Assembly (NCBI RefSeq): GCF_018459925.1
Contig: NZ_CP075371.1
Span: 4,278,001 to 4,342,000, forward strand
Length of the DNA: 64,000 bases
Direction: 5' to 3'
Source of the DNA: Nocardioides aquaticus
GTDB lineage: Bacteria > Actinomycetota > Actinomycetes > Propionibacteriales > Nocardioidaceae
Below are positions 15,923-24,676 of the stretch, piece after piece. Under the pieces are notes generated by a model, which ran no database searches, was not told the DNA's origin, and saw nothing but the letters and a program-made list of their open reading frames with translations. Every line of letters starts with the position of its first letter. Position 1 is the first letter of the stretch. Made by a program: the position numbers and the translations under genes.

Positions 15923-17170
15923 GTGAGTGCGCCGATCCAGCCCCCGCCGCGCCAGCTCCCCCGCTGGGACGACCTGCGCCCGTTCCTCCAGCTGCGCGAC
16001 GCCCACCGCGACCCCGTCGAGCGCCGCCTCGCCCGCTGCCTGAGCATCGACGACCTCGAGGAGCGCGCCCGGCGACGGGTCCCGGCCGCGGTCTGGGACT
16101 ACGTCGCGGGCGGCTCCGAGGCGGAGGTGTCCCTGGCGCGCAACCGGGCGGCGTACGACCGGGTCGAGCTGCGACCGACGACCTTCGGGCAGGTGCCCGA
16201 GCCGAGCACCGCCACCACGATCCTGGGCCGGCCGGCCGCGGCGCCGGTCGTGCTCGCACCCACCGGTTACACCCGCCTGTCCCACCACACCGGCGAGCGC
16301 GCGGTCGCCGCGTCCGCGGCCGGGGCGGGGCTGCCCTACACGCTCTCCACCTACGCCACCGCCTCCGCGGCGGACGTCGCCGACGCCTCGCCCGGCGGGC
16401 GGAACTGGTTCCAGCTCTACGTGATGAAGGACCGCGCGGTCACCGCCGAGCACGTCGCGCAGGCCCGCGAGCACGGCTACGAGGCGCTGATGATCACCGT
16501 GGACACCACCGTCACCGGGCTCAAGCGCAAGGACGTGCGCAACGGGTTCGCCATCCCGCCGGCGCTCACCGCGCGCACGCTGGCCGGCCTGGCCCGCCAC
16601 CCCGGCTGGGTCTCGAACATCCTCACCACCGAGCCGCTGCGGTTCGCGACCTTCCCCGAGGGGTCGCCGTACGGCCGGTGGGGCATGTCCAACGAGCTGC
16701 GCGAGCAGACCCTGCGCCCGGCCGACGTCGCGGGCATCAAGGAGCAGTGGGGCGGGCCGGTCGTGGTCAAGGGGATCCTGTCGGTCGGCGACGCGGTCGC
16801 CTGCGTCGAGGCCGGCGCCGACGCCGTCGTGCTCTCCAACCACGGCGGGCGCCAGCTCGACCGCTCCCCCGCCCCGCTCGAGCTGGTCGCCCCCGTCGCC
16901 GAGGCCGTCGCGAAGGTCAGCGGCACCGCCGAGGTCTACGTCGACTCCGGCGTGCGCCACGGCGGCGACGTCGTCGCGGCCCTCGGCCTCGGCGCCCGCG
17001 CGGTGCTGGTCGGGCGGCCGTACCTCTACGGGCTGATGGTCGGCGGGCAGCGCGGCGTCGACAAGACCCTGGCGCTGCTGGTCGCCGAGATGCGTCGCAC
17101 GATGTGCCTGCTCGGCACGCCCGACGTCGACTCGATCACCGGCGAGCACGTCCGGCTGCGCGACTCGTGA
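15923..17170 (+). CDS. FMN-dependent alpha-hydroxy-acid oxidase/dehydrogenase
   Basis: A 415-residue TIM-barrel flavoenzyme of the lactate/glycolate oxidase family, oxidising 2-hydroxy acids to 2-oxo acids. The FMN and substrate segments are seen in order: APTGYTRL, WFQLYV, MITVDTTVTG, the catalytic lysine in VVVKGIL and the active-site His-Arg in SNHGGRQLDRSP. The C-terminal YVDSGVRHGGDVVAALGLGA binds the FMN phosphate. Lactate 2-monooxygenase or mandelate dehydrogenase activity are alternatives. GTG start with GAGGAG upstream. It faces the dehydratase head to head, which suggests a shared regulator. Confidence 0.93.
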   Translation: MSAPIQPPPRQLPRWDDLRPFLQLRDAHRDPVERRLARCLSIDDLEERARRRVPAAVWDYVAGGSEAEVSLARNRAAYDRVELRPTTFGQVPEPSTATTILGRPAAAPVVLAPTGYTRLSHHTGERAVAASAAGAGLPYTLSTYATASAADVADASPGGRNWFQLYVMKDRAVTAEHVAQAREHGYEALMITVDTTVTGLKRKDVRNGFAIPPALTARTLAGLARHPGWVSNILTTEPLRFATFPEGSPYGRWGMSNELREQTLRPADVAGIKEQWGGPVVVKGILSVGDAVACVEAGADAVVLSNHGGRQLDRSPAPLELVAPVAEAVAKVSGTAEVYVDSGVRHGGDVVAALGLGARAVLVGRPYLYGLMVGGQRGVDKTLALLVAEMRRTMCLLGTPDVDSITGEHVRLRDS

Positions 17171-17181
17171 CGTCGTCCGTC

Positions 17182-18132
17182 TCAGCCGAGCGGGGTGACC
17201 AGCGTGCCGTCGTCGAGGAACGACGCCACGTTGGCCAGGACCAGGTCGCGCATCGCGGCCCGGGTCTCGACCGTGCCGCTGGCCAGGTGCGGCAGCAGCA
17301 CCACGTCGTCGCGCTCCAGCAGCGCGGCGGGCACCTGGGGCTCGTCGGCGAACACGTCGAGGCCCGCCCCGCCGAGCCGTCCGCCCTCGAGCGCCGCGAC
17401 CATCGCGGCCTCGTCGACCACGGCGCCGCGGGCCACGTTGACCAGGAACCCGTCCGGGCCGAGCGCGTCGAGGACGGTCGCGTCGACCGCGCCGCGGGTG
17501 CGGTCGGTGAGCGCGCAGGTCAGCACCAGCACGTCGACCTCCCGGGCCAGCTCGGCGAGGTCCGCGACGTACGGCAGGTCGACGCCCGACTGCGCTCCGC
17601 TGCCGGTGTAGGACACCGCGCACCCGAACGCCTCCAGCCGCACAGCGACGGCCTTGCCGATCCGGCCGAGCCCGAGGATCCCGACCCGCGCACCGCTGAC
17701 CTTGCGGGTCAGCGGGAAGGCGTACGACCCGCCGCCCGGCCGCGCCCACTCCCCGCGCCGGACGAACCGGTCGGCCGCGCTCAGCCGCCGCATCACGTCG
17801 ATGACGAGGCCGACCGCGGTGTCGGCGACGCAGTCGGTGAGCACGTCCGGCGTGGTCGAGGCGACCACCCCGCGCGCGGCCAGCGCCTCCAGGTCGGTGC
17901 GGTCGTGGCCGACCCCGAAGTGCACGACCGCCCCGAGGTCGGGCAGCCGGTCGAGGGTGTCGGCGCGCACGCCGGTACGTCCGGTGGTCACCGCGACCCG
18001 TACCCCCGCGCCGCTCCCGTCCCCGGTCGGGTCGAGCGCCTCGAGCGGGCAGGCGGCGTACCGCTCCTCGAGCGCTGTCACCAGGTCGGGCATCAGCGGG
18101 CCGACGGTCACGACTGCGGGAGACTGGGTCAC
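17182..18132 (-). CDS. D-isomer-specific 2-hydroxyacid dehydrogenase
   Basis: A 316-residue NAD(P)-dependent dehydrogenase. The cofactor loop GLGRIGKAV is in the middle of the protein. The catalytic Arg-Glu-His triad appears as NVARGAVVDE, DVFADEP and LLPHLASGT. It reduces 2-oxo acids to D-2-hydroxy acids (glyoxylate, hydroxypyruvate or similar), or the reverse. Several in-frame starts exist; the GTG beginning VTQSPAVV fits the family length best, but an ATG 10 codons upstream is possible. It converges on the FMN oxidase with 11 bp between them. Confidence 0.88.
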   Translation of the reverse strand: MTQSPAVVTVGPLMPDLVTALEERYAACPLEALDPTGDGSGAGVRVAVTTGRTGVRADTLDRLPDLGAVVHFGVGHDRTDLEALAARGVVASTTPDVLTDCVADTAVGLVIDVMRRLSAADRFVRRGEWARPGGGSYAFPLTRKVSGARVGILGLGRIGKAVAVRLEAFGCAVSYTGSGAQSGVDLPYVADLAELAREVDVLVLTCALTDRTRGAVDATVLDALGPDGFLVNVARGAVVDEAAMVAALEGGRLGGAGLDVFADEPQVPAALLERDDVVLLPHLASGTVETRAAMRDLVLANVASFLDDGTLVTPLG

Positions 18133-18212
18133 GGCCGGACCGTAGGCAGCGCCGACGGGCATCGTCCAGTGCCGTCCGGGCATCACCGCACCACTCTCGG
18201 GAAAGACCACAC

Positions 18213-19127
18213 GTGGACCTGCTGACCGGCTTCACCACGATCCTCGCCGTGATCGGCGCGGGCGCCTTCCTGGCCCACCGTGGCGTGATCGACGAGCGCG
18301 CGCAGCGCACCCTGGCCGAGGTGTCGTTCTTCGTGGCCACCCCGGCGCTGATGCTGACCACGATCAGCCGGCTCGAGATCGGCCGCGACACCACCGCCAA
18401 CGTGGTCGCCTCGGCGCTCTCGCTCGCGACCTGCTTCCTGGTCTTCGCGCTCGTCTCCCGGCTGGTCTGGCGCAACGAGGGCGGCGACGTGCTGATCGGC
18501 GCCCTGGTCTCGTCCTACGTCAACGCCGGCAACCTCGGCATCGCCGTCGGCGCCTACGTCGTGGGCGACGCCGCGGTCGTCGTGCCGACCCTGCTGGTGC
18601 AGGTGCTGGTGGTGCAGCCGCTGAGCCTGGCCTTCCTCGACCGCCGCGCCGGCCGCGGCACCAACGCCGCCTCCGTCGTGAAGCGGCTGGCCAGCAACCC
18701 GCTGACCATCGGCTCGGCGATCGGGCTGGTCCTCGCGGTCTCCGGATGGACCTTGCCCACGATCGTCGGCCAGCCGGTCGCGCTGCTGGCGGGCCTCGCC
18801 ATCCCCGCGATGCTCCTGTCGTACGGCGCCGCGCTCCGCCTCAGCCCCCCGCTCGGCCGGGCCGGGCAGCGGCGAGAGGTCGTCTTCGCCACGGTCCTGA
18901 AGCTCGGCGTGATGCCGATCGTGGCGTGGGCGGTCGGCTCCGCCTGCGGCCTCGACGGCCGCGCCCTGCTCGGCGTCGTGATCGTCGCCGGGCTGCCCAC
19001 CGCGCAGAACATCTTCCTGCACTCCACCCGCTACCGCGTCGGCGAGACCCTGGCCCGCGAGGTCGTGCTCGTCACCACGCTCGGCTGCCTGCCGGTGGCG
19101 CTGCTGATCGCGCTGCTGCTCGGCTGA
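18213..19127 (+). CDS. AEC-family (auxin-efflux-carrier-like) transporter
   Basis: A 304-residue membrane protein with about ten hydrophobic helices in the two-fold AEC pattern, including SSYVNAGNLGIAVGAYVVG in the first half and VIVAGLPTAQNIFLHS in the second. Bacterial AEC carriers move malate, malonate or other carboxylates. The setting between two 2-hydroxy-acid-oxidising enzymes points to a hydroxy-acid carrier. Starts at GTG. Its stop codon shares one base with the start of the next gene, so it is coupled to the FAD oxidase. Confidence 0.88.
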   Translation: MDLLTGFTTILAVIGAGAFLAHRGVIDERAQRTLAEVSFFVATPALMLTTISRLEIGRDTTANVVASALSLATCFLVFALVSRLVWRNEGGDVLIGALVSSYVNAGNLGIAVGAYVVGDAAVVVPTLLVQVLVVQPLSLAFLDRRAGRGTNAASVVKRLASNPLTIGSAIGLVLAVSGWTLPTIVGQPVALLAGLAIPAMLLSYGAALRLSPPLGRAGQRREVVFATVLKLGVMPIVAWAVGSACGLDGRALLGVVIVAGLPTAQNIFLHSTRYRVGETLAREVVLVTTLGCLPVALLIALLLG

Positions 19128-20578
19128 TGACCGCCCCGCCCGCCCCTGGAGGCCACGTGACCGTCCCCGACCGCCTGCTCGACGCCCTCACCACCGCGCT
19201 CGGGTCGGCCGGCGTGCTCACCGCCGCCGCCTCCCCCGACGACGTCGCCGGCCACGTCGTCGACTGGCGCGGCGCCCACCGCGGGAGCACCCCGGCCGTC
19301 CTGCGCCCGGGCTCGACCGCCGACGTCGCGACCGCCGTACGCCTGTGCCACGAGGCCGGCGTCGCGCTCGTGCCGCAGGGCGGCAACACGGGTCTCTGCG
19401 GCGGCTGCGTCCCCGACGGCTCCGGGTCCCAGCTGGTGCTGTGGCTGGGCCGGATGCGCGCGGTGCGCGACGTCGACCCGGTCGGCGGCAGCGCGACCGT
19501 GGAGGCCGGGGTGACCCTGCGCGGACTGCAGGACGCGGCCGCCGGCGTCGGTCGGCTCTTCCCGCTCTCCCTCGGCTCCGAGGGCACCGCCACGGTGGGC
19601 GGGGTGCTGGCCACGAACGCCGGCGGCACGGGCGTGCTGCGCTACGGGATGATGCGCGACCTGACCCTCGGGCTCGAGGTCGTGCTCCCGGACGGTCAGG
19701 TGTGGGACGGGCTGCGCGCGCTGCGCAAGGACAACACCGGCTACGACCTCAAGCAGCTCTTCGTCGGCGCCGAGGGCACGCTCGGCGTGATCACCGCGGC
19801 GACCGTCCGCCTCCTCCCGGCCACCCCGGCGCGGGCGACCGCGTGGGTCGCGGTGCACGACGTCGCTGCGGCGGTCGCCCTGCTCGCGGTCGCGCAGGAG
19901 CACGCGGCCGGCGACCTGACCACCTTCGAGGTCGTGTCGCGCGAGGCGGTCGGGCTGGTGCTCGACCACGCCCCCGGCGCGCGCGACCCGTTCTCCGCGG
20001 CGCACCCCTGGTACGTCCTGGTCGAGCTCGCCGGTTCAGTCACCGAGACCCTCGGGACACGGCTCGAGGAGGTCCTGGTCGCCGCCGACGAGCGGGGGCT
20101 CGTGGCCGACGCCGTGGTCGCGGGCGGGCCGGCGCAGCGTACGGCGCTGTGGCTCCTGCGCGAGGGCGTCTCCGAGGTCCAGGGCCACGCCGGGCCCAGC
20201 CTCAAGCACGACGTCACGGTCCCGATCGCCGCGCTGCCCGCGCTCGTCGCGGCCACCGACCGGGCGCTGGAGGCGGTGCTGCCGGGCGTCCGCCGGATCA
20301 CCTACGGCCACGTCGGCGACGGCAACCTGCACCACAACCTGTCGAAGCCGGTGGGCGCCCCGGACGCCGTGCTGCGCGACAGGGCGGACGCGCTGTCGGC
20401 CGCGATCTACGACGAGGTGACGAGGCTCGGCGGCAGCATCTCCGCCGAGCACGGCCTCGGCTCGGCCAAGCGCGACCTCGCCGACGTCTACGGCGACCCG
20501 GTCGAGCGCGAGCTGATGCGGACGGTGAAGCGGGCGCTCGACCCGCGGGGGCTGATGAACCCGGGCAAGGTCGTCTGA
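19127..20578 (+). CDS. FAD-linked oxidase, GlcD / D-2-hydroxyacid dehydrogenase type
   Basis: A 483-residue flavoprotein. The PCMH-type FAD domain carries PQGGNTGLCGGCVPDGSG (pyrophosphate loop). The C-terminal cap carries ITYGHVGDGNLHHN (the metal and substrate histidines) and ISAEHGLGSAKR near the end. Proteins of this type oxidise D-lactate, glycolate or D-2-hydroxyglutarate. The ATG overlapping the AEC stop was chosen; a GTG ten codons downstream, preceded by GGAGG, is an alternative. It forms a two-gene unit with the AEC carrier. Confidence 0.92.
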   Translation: MTAPPAPGGHVTVPDRLLDALTTALGSAGVLTAAASPDDVAGHVVDWRGAHRGSTPAVLRPGSTADVATAVRLCHEAGVALVPQGGNTGLCGGCVPDGSGSQLVLWLGRMRAVRDVDPVGGSATVEAGVTLRGLQDAAAGVGRLFPLSLGSEGTATVGGVLATNAGGTGVLRYGMMRDLTLGLEVVLPDGQVWDGLRALRKDNTGYDLKQLFVGAEGTLGVITAATVRLLPATPARATAWVAVHDVAAAVALLAVAQEHAAGDLTTFEVVSREAVGLVLDHAPGARDPFSAAHPWYVLVELAGSVTETLGTRLEEVLVAADERGLVADAVVAGGPAQRTALWLLREGVSEVQGHAGPSLKHDVTVPIAALPALVAATDRALEAVLPGVRRITYGHVGDGNLHHNLSKPVGAPDAVLRDRADALSAAIYDEVTRLGGSISAEHGLGSAKRDLADVYGDPVERELMRTVKRALDPRGLMNPGKVV

Positions 20579-20591
20579 GGCGCACCGGGGT

Positions 20592-22010
20592 TCAGCGACC
20601 CGCCCGTGCGGCAGCGACGAGCTCCTCCTCGGCGCCGACCCCGGGCCCGATCCGGGGCAGCCGCCGCATCAGCACGAGGCCGGCCGCCCACCACAGGCCG
20701 AGGATGACCCACTCCGCCGGCCAGATCAGCGCGGCCGGCATGCCCGGCAGGAACAGCACTCCCAGGCCCAGCGACAGCAGCGCGGCCAGCACCCCGAGCG
20801 GCTGGCCGGCTCGCAGCCGGAACGGGCGTTCCATCCCCGGTTCCCGCCGGCGGAGCACGACGAAGGTCGTGGACACCATGAAGAAGCCGACCACGATGGC
20901 GAACCCGCCGGCGTCCACCAGCCACACCAGCATCTGCTCGCCGAACAACGGGGCCAGCACCGACAGGCCGCCGATGAACAGCAGGGCGTTGCTGGGCGTG
21001 CGGTAGCGCGGGTGCACCTTCGCGAACCAGTGCGGCACCATCCCCGAGGCCGCCATCGCGTAGAGCAGCCTGCTCGCGCCGAGCAGGAACCCGTTCCAGC
21101 TGGTGAGGATGCCGGCGACCCCGCCCAGGACCAGGATCGTGCCGAAGGTGTCGCTGCCCCACAGCGCCGCCATGCCGTCGGCGGCCGGCAGCGTCGAGGC
21201 GGCGATCTCGCCGCGCGGGAGGGACGACCCGACGGTCAGCATCACCACGACGTAGAAGGCAGCCGCGGCGACCACCGAGACGACGACCAGCTTGCCGATC
21301 ATCGCGAACGGCAGGTCGATCTCCTCCGCGGACTGCGGGATGACGTCGAAGCCGACGAACAGGAACGGCACCGCCACCAGCACCGCGACGATGCCGCCGA
21401 CGCCGCCGGAGAAGAGCGGACGCATGTCGTCCGCGCTGCCACCGACCGCGGACCCGACGAGCAGCAGCACCCCGACGGCGAGCAGGAACAGCACGGCGAG
21501 CCCCTGGAAGACCGCGGCCGGCCGGACGCCGACGTAGTTCAGGGCCGTGATCACGACCGCGCCCGCGATCCCGACGGCCACCCAGGACAGGTAGACCTCG
21601 TACCCGGCGACCGACCATAGCCGTCCCGCGAGCATGTCCGGTGCGAGGTAGAGCAGGGTCTGGGGCAGCGCGACCGCCTCGAACGCGACCACGGAGACGT
21701 AGCCGAGCACCAGGCTCCACGAGGTGACGAAGGCGGCGCGGGAGCCGAGCCCGCGCAGGACGTAGTTGTGCTCGCCGCCCGCCTTCGGCATCGCCGCGAC
21801 GAGCTCGGCGTAGGTCAGCCCGACCAGCACCATGATGACGCCGCCGAGGACGAAGGCGAGAGCCGCGCCGCCCGTGCCCGCGTCCTCGAGGAACCCGCCG
21901 GCGAGGACCACCCACCCGAAGCCGATCATCGAGCCGAACGCCACGGCCAGGACGTCCCACCGCCCCAGGACCCTGGTGAACTGCTGGCTGTCCGCGTGTG
22001 TATCGGTCAT
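20592..22010 (-). CDS. APC-superfamily amino-acid/polyamine permease
   Basis: A 472-residue permease with about 12 transmembrane helices. The N-terminal helix 1 break FGSMIGFGWV is the substrate-binding glycine stretch of the APC fold. Further helices follow through to a cytoplasmic C-terminal tail. The substrate is unknown; amino acids or short carboxylate-amines are usual. The ATG has GGAGGG at good spacing. It converges on the FAD oxidase and faces the secreted carboxypeptidase head to head over about 160 bp of shared upstream sequence. Confidence 0.93.
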   Translation of the reverse strand: MTDTHADSQQFTRVLGRWDVLAVAFGSMIGFGWVVLAGGFLEDAGTGGAALAFVLGGVIMVLVGLTYAELVAAMPKAGGEHNYVLRGLGSRAAFVTSWSLVLGYVSVVAFEAVALPQTLLYLAPDMLAGRLWSVAGYEVYLSWVAVGIAGAVVITALNYVGVRPAAVFQGLAVLFLLAVGVLLLVGSAVGGSADDMRPLFSGGVGGIVAVLVAVPFLFVGFDVIPQSAEEIDLPFAMIGKLVVVSVVAAAAFYVVVMLTVGSSLPRGEIAASTLPAADGMAALWGSDTFGTILVLGGVAGILTSWNGFLLGASRLLYAMAASGMVPHWFAKVHPRYRTPSNALLFIGGLSVLAPLFGEQMLVWLVDAGGFAIVVGFFMVSTTFVVLRRREPGMERPFRLRAGQPLGVLAALLSLGLGVLFLPGMPAALIWPAEWVILGLWWAAGLVLMRRLPRIGPGVGAEEELVAAARAGR

Positions 22011-22169
22011 CGCTCGCCCTCCGAGAGAGCGGCAACGTAGCACCGGGCCCGAGCACCGACAAGGTCGTCCGCGCCGACCTCCCGGACCCTCTCGACAAAA
22101 TACCCCGTCCGGTGTTGGGTGACTCGCACTGCGGAGCATCCGGTGCACCGCGCTCTCGGGAGGAAGAAC

Positions 22170-24269
22170 ATGCGTCCACGACTCCAATCGCGCCGTCGAA
22201 GGCTGACGGCGCTCGGCGCCGGACTGTCCGGCGCCCTCGCTCTCACGCTCGCCTCGGCCGCGGTCACGGGACCGGCCAGCGGTGAGCCCGGCAACGGCGC
22301 GGACGACCGCGTGCAGGTCGTCAAGGTCGACGCCCCCACCGTCGCCCAGCGCAACGAGGTGCTCGCGCTCGGGCTCGACCCGACCGAGCACGCCGACAAG
22401 TCCGGCATCGAGGTCGTGCTCTACAACGAGGCCGACCGCGAGCTGCTGCGCGAGGCCGGATTCACGTGGAGCGTCGAGGTGCGGGACCTCGAGGCGCAGG
22501 CCGAGCGCCAGCGCAAGGCCGACGCGGCGTACGCCGCCCGCGTCGACGAGTCGCCGCTGCCCAGCGGTCGCACCGCCTACCGCACCTACGACGAGTACCT
22601 CTCCGACATGCGGATGCTCGCCGAGCGCTACCCCAGGCTGACCAGGCCGCTGACCCTGGAGCGGCGCACGGTCCTCGGCGAGCCGATCCGGGGCCTGGAG
22701 ATCACCACCGGCGCCGACACCGTCGCCGACGGCAAGCCGACCTTCCTGCTGCTCGGCGCCCACCACGCGCGGGAGTGGCCGAGCTCGGAGAACACCCTCG
22801 AGTTCGGCTTCGACATGCTCCAGTCGTACGCCGACGGCGACGCCCGCGCCCGGACGCTGCTCGGCGGCTCCCGGCTGATCATCGTGCCCGTCGTCAACGT
22901 CGACGGGTTCAAGGTCTCCCGCGGCGCCGAGCCGCTGGGCGACTTCTCGACCTTCGACTACGAGATGAAGCGCAAGAACTGCTCGATCTCCGAGGACACC
23001 CCGGAGCAGTACCTCGGCGGCACCTGCGAGGAGAACCCGGCCGGGCGCCTGCGCGGCACCGACCTCAACCGCAACTACCCCGGCTTCTGGGGCGGCGGGG
23101 GCGCGAGCACCAGCTGGTCGGGCGACACCTACCGCGGCGACGGCCCCGGCAGCGAGCCCGAGAGCGACGCCGTGCGCAGCCTGATCTCCGAGCGCGCGGT
23201 CACGATGATGATCAGCAACCACACGTACTCGAACCTGATCCTGCGACCGCCGGCCATCGCCTCGACCGGCAAGTCCCCCGACGAGCTCGCGCTCAAGGAG
23301 CTCGGCGACTCGTGGGCCGAGGAGAACGGCTACGTCAGCCAGGCCTCGTACCAGCTCTACGACACCTCCGGCTCGACCGAGGACTGGAGCTACTGGGTCA
23401 CCGGCGGCTTCGGCTACACCTTCGAGATCGGCCCGGACGGCTTCCACCCGGCCTACGAGGACGCGGTGGTCGGTGAGTACACCGGCACGACCGAGGCGGC
23501 CGGCGGCGGCGGGGGCAACCGGGAGGCGTACCTCCAGGCGATGGAGGCGGCGATGGCGCCGAAGTACCACTCCCAGGTCATCGGACGCGCGCCCGCACGA
23601 CGCACGGTCACGGTGAGCAAGACCCACGTCTCGCCCACCTCGCCGGTCCTGCAGGCCGACGGCACGACCCGCAGCCAGATCTACTTCGAGGACCACCTGA
23701 CGACCCGCTACCGCTCGGACGGCGGGAGGTTCCGGATGCACGTGAACCCCTCGACCCGGCCGCTGGTCGCCGGTCGGTACGGCCGCCTGCCCGAGGCACC
23801 GCCCCAGGACACGATCACCCTGACCAACCCCGCGGGCGTGCCCGCGGAGGGCGGGTCGGAGGAGACCACCTTCGACGTGCAGGGCCTGCCCGAGGCCGAC
23901 AACGGCTTCGCCACGGTGAGCATCGAGTGGCCCGACGACGCCGACTGGGACTTCTACGTCACCGGCCCCGACGGCGAGACGGTCGGCTCCGGCGCGACGC
24001 TCGACAACCCCGAGGTCATCACGATCCCGGACCCGGTCGCCGGGACGTACACCCTGACGGCCGAGAACTACGAGGGCGCCGTCGGCGAGTGGTCGGGCGA
24101 GGTCTCCTTCTCCGGCCCCGAGCCGCCGCAGACCAGCGGCATCGAGGAGGCCTGGCAGCTCACCTGCACCGACCGACGCGGCGAGGTCCACGCCAGCCGT
24201 ACGGTCGTGGTCGACCGGGGCGAGAAGGTGCGCGTCGGACGGGCCTGCGTCCCGCGCAAGCGACGCTGA
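22170..24269 (+). CDS. Secreted M14 zinc carboxypeptidase with C-terminal PPC-like domain
   Basis: A 699-residue exported enzyme. An Arg-rich N-region and hydrophobic stretch form a signal peptide with likely cleavage near residue 38. The M14 catalytic domain has the zinc site H199-A-R-E202 and H351 (ISNHTYSN). It also has the substrate-binding NRNYPG (R301) and the general-base E419 in YTFEIGPDGF. The C-terminal part (about residues 570-665) resembles a pre-peptidase C-terminal (PPC) beta domain. It presumably trims peptides outside the cell. GGGAGGAA precedes the ATG. Confidence 0.95.
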   Translation: MRPRLQSRRRRLTALGAGLSGALALTLASAAVTGPASGEPGNGADDRVQVVKVDAPTVAQRNEVLALGLDPTEHADKSGIEVVLYNEADRELLREAGFTWSVEVRDLEAQAERQRKADAAYAARVDESPLPSGRTAYRTYDEYLSDMRMLAERYPRLTRPLTLERRTVLGEPIRGLEITTGADTVADGKPTFLLLGAHHAREWPSSENTLEFGFDMLQSYADGDARARTLLGGSRLIIVPVVNVDGFKVSRGAEPLGDFSTFDYEMKRKNCSISEDTPEQYLGGTCEENPAGRLRGTDLNRNYPGFWGGGGASTSWSGDTYRGDGPGSEPESDAVRSLISERAVTMMISNHTYSNLILRPPAIASTGKSPDELALKELGDSWAEENGYVSQASYQLYDTSGSTEDWSYWVTGGFGYTFEIGPDGFHPAYEDAVVGEYTGTTEAAGGGGGNREAYLQAMEAAMAPKYHSQVIGRAPARRTVTVSKTHVSPTSPVLQADGTTRSQIYFEDHLTTRYRSDGGRFRMHVNPSTRPLVAGRYGRLPEAPPQDTITLTNPAGVPAEGGSEETTFDVQGLPEADNGFATVSIEWPDDADWDFYVTGPDGETVGSGATLDNPEVITIPDPVAGTYTLTAENYEGAVGEWSGEVSFSGPEPPQTSGIEEAWQLTCTDRRGEVHASRTVVVDRGEKVRVGRACVPRKRR

Positions 24270-24282
24270 CCCACCCACGGAG

Positions 24283-24323
24283 AGCAGCGGATCACTGCCA
24301 CCTGGTGGCAGTGATCCGCTGCT
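24283..24323. repeat. Dispersed palindrome, copy 1
   Basis: Two perfect 20-nt arms separated by one base (24283-24302 and 24304-24323) between the convergent M14 peptidase and hypothetical genes. A copy with identical core and right flank (through GTCATG at 24329) lies 39 kb away at 63157-63209, again between convergent genes. It can act as a terminator for both strands, but the sequence identity suggests a REP-like repeated element. Confidence 0.85.
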
Positions 24324-24367
24324 GTCATGTCCGGGCGGGGCGGGCAGGACGGGTCGGGTCCGGTCGG

Positions 24368-24676
24368 CTACCGCTTGCGGACGACCAGGCGCTCGGCGTC
24401 CGCGGCCACGACCGCCATCCGCCGGGGTACGCCCTGGGTCGCCCCCTCGCTCAGCGTGAGGGTGTCGTCGGTCAGGTCCCAGCTGCCGCTGGCCTCCTCG
24501 GGGGCGTCGTTCGCGCCGAGGCCGCTCTCGGCGAAGGTGCCGTCGGCCCGCAGGTCGAACGCCATCCGGCCCCGCGCCGGCGGCAGCGGGGTGCCGACCG
24601 GGCGGAACACCATCTCGTCCGCGGAATCCTCCTCGTGCACGTGCACCCAGCGGCCGGTGACGTCGTCGCTCCTCAT
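24368..24676 (-). CDS. Hypothetical lipocalin-like small protein
   Basis: A 102-residue soluble protein with an alternating beta pattern. It reads like a small calycin-type barrel (VTGRWVHVHEEDS, GRMAFDLRADGTFAES, ASGSWDLTDDTLTLS). The assignment is only by pattern. Its ATG overlaps the stop of the M43 protease by 4 bp, so it is coupled to that gene and may serve as a partner or inhibitor; this is inferred from context only. Confidence 0.65.
   Translation of the reverse strand: MRSDDVTGRWVHVHEEDSADEMVFRPVGTPLPPARGRMAFDLRADGTFAESGLGANDAPEEASGSWDLTDDTLTLSEGATQGVPRRMAVVAADAERLVVRKR

Noticed and set aside
22170..24278. Very long open frame on the minus strand antisense to the M14 carboxypeptidase, continuous with the permease
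   Set aside because: In GC-rich DNA stops are rare in the antisense frame; the upper part has no family pattern, low-complexity composition and no start signal, while the plus strand shows a full M14 enzyme.
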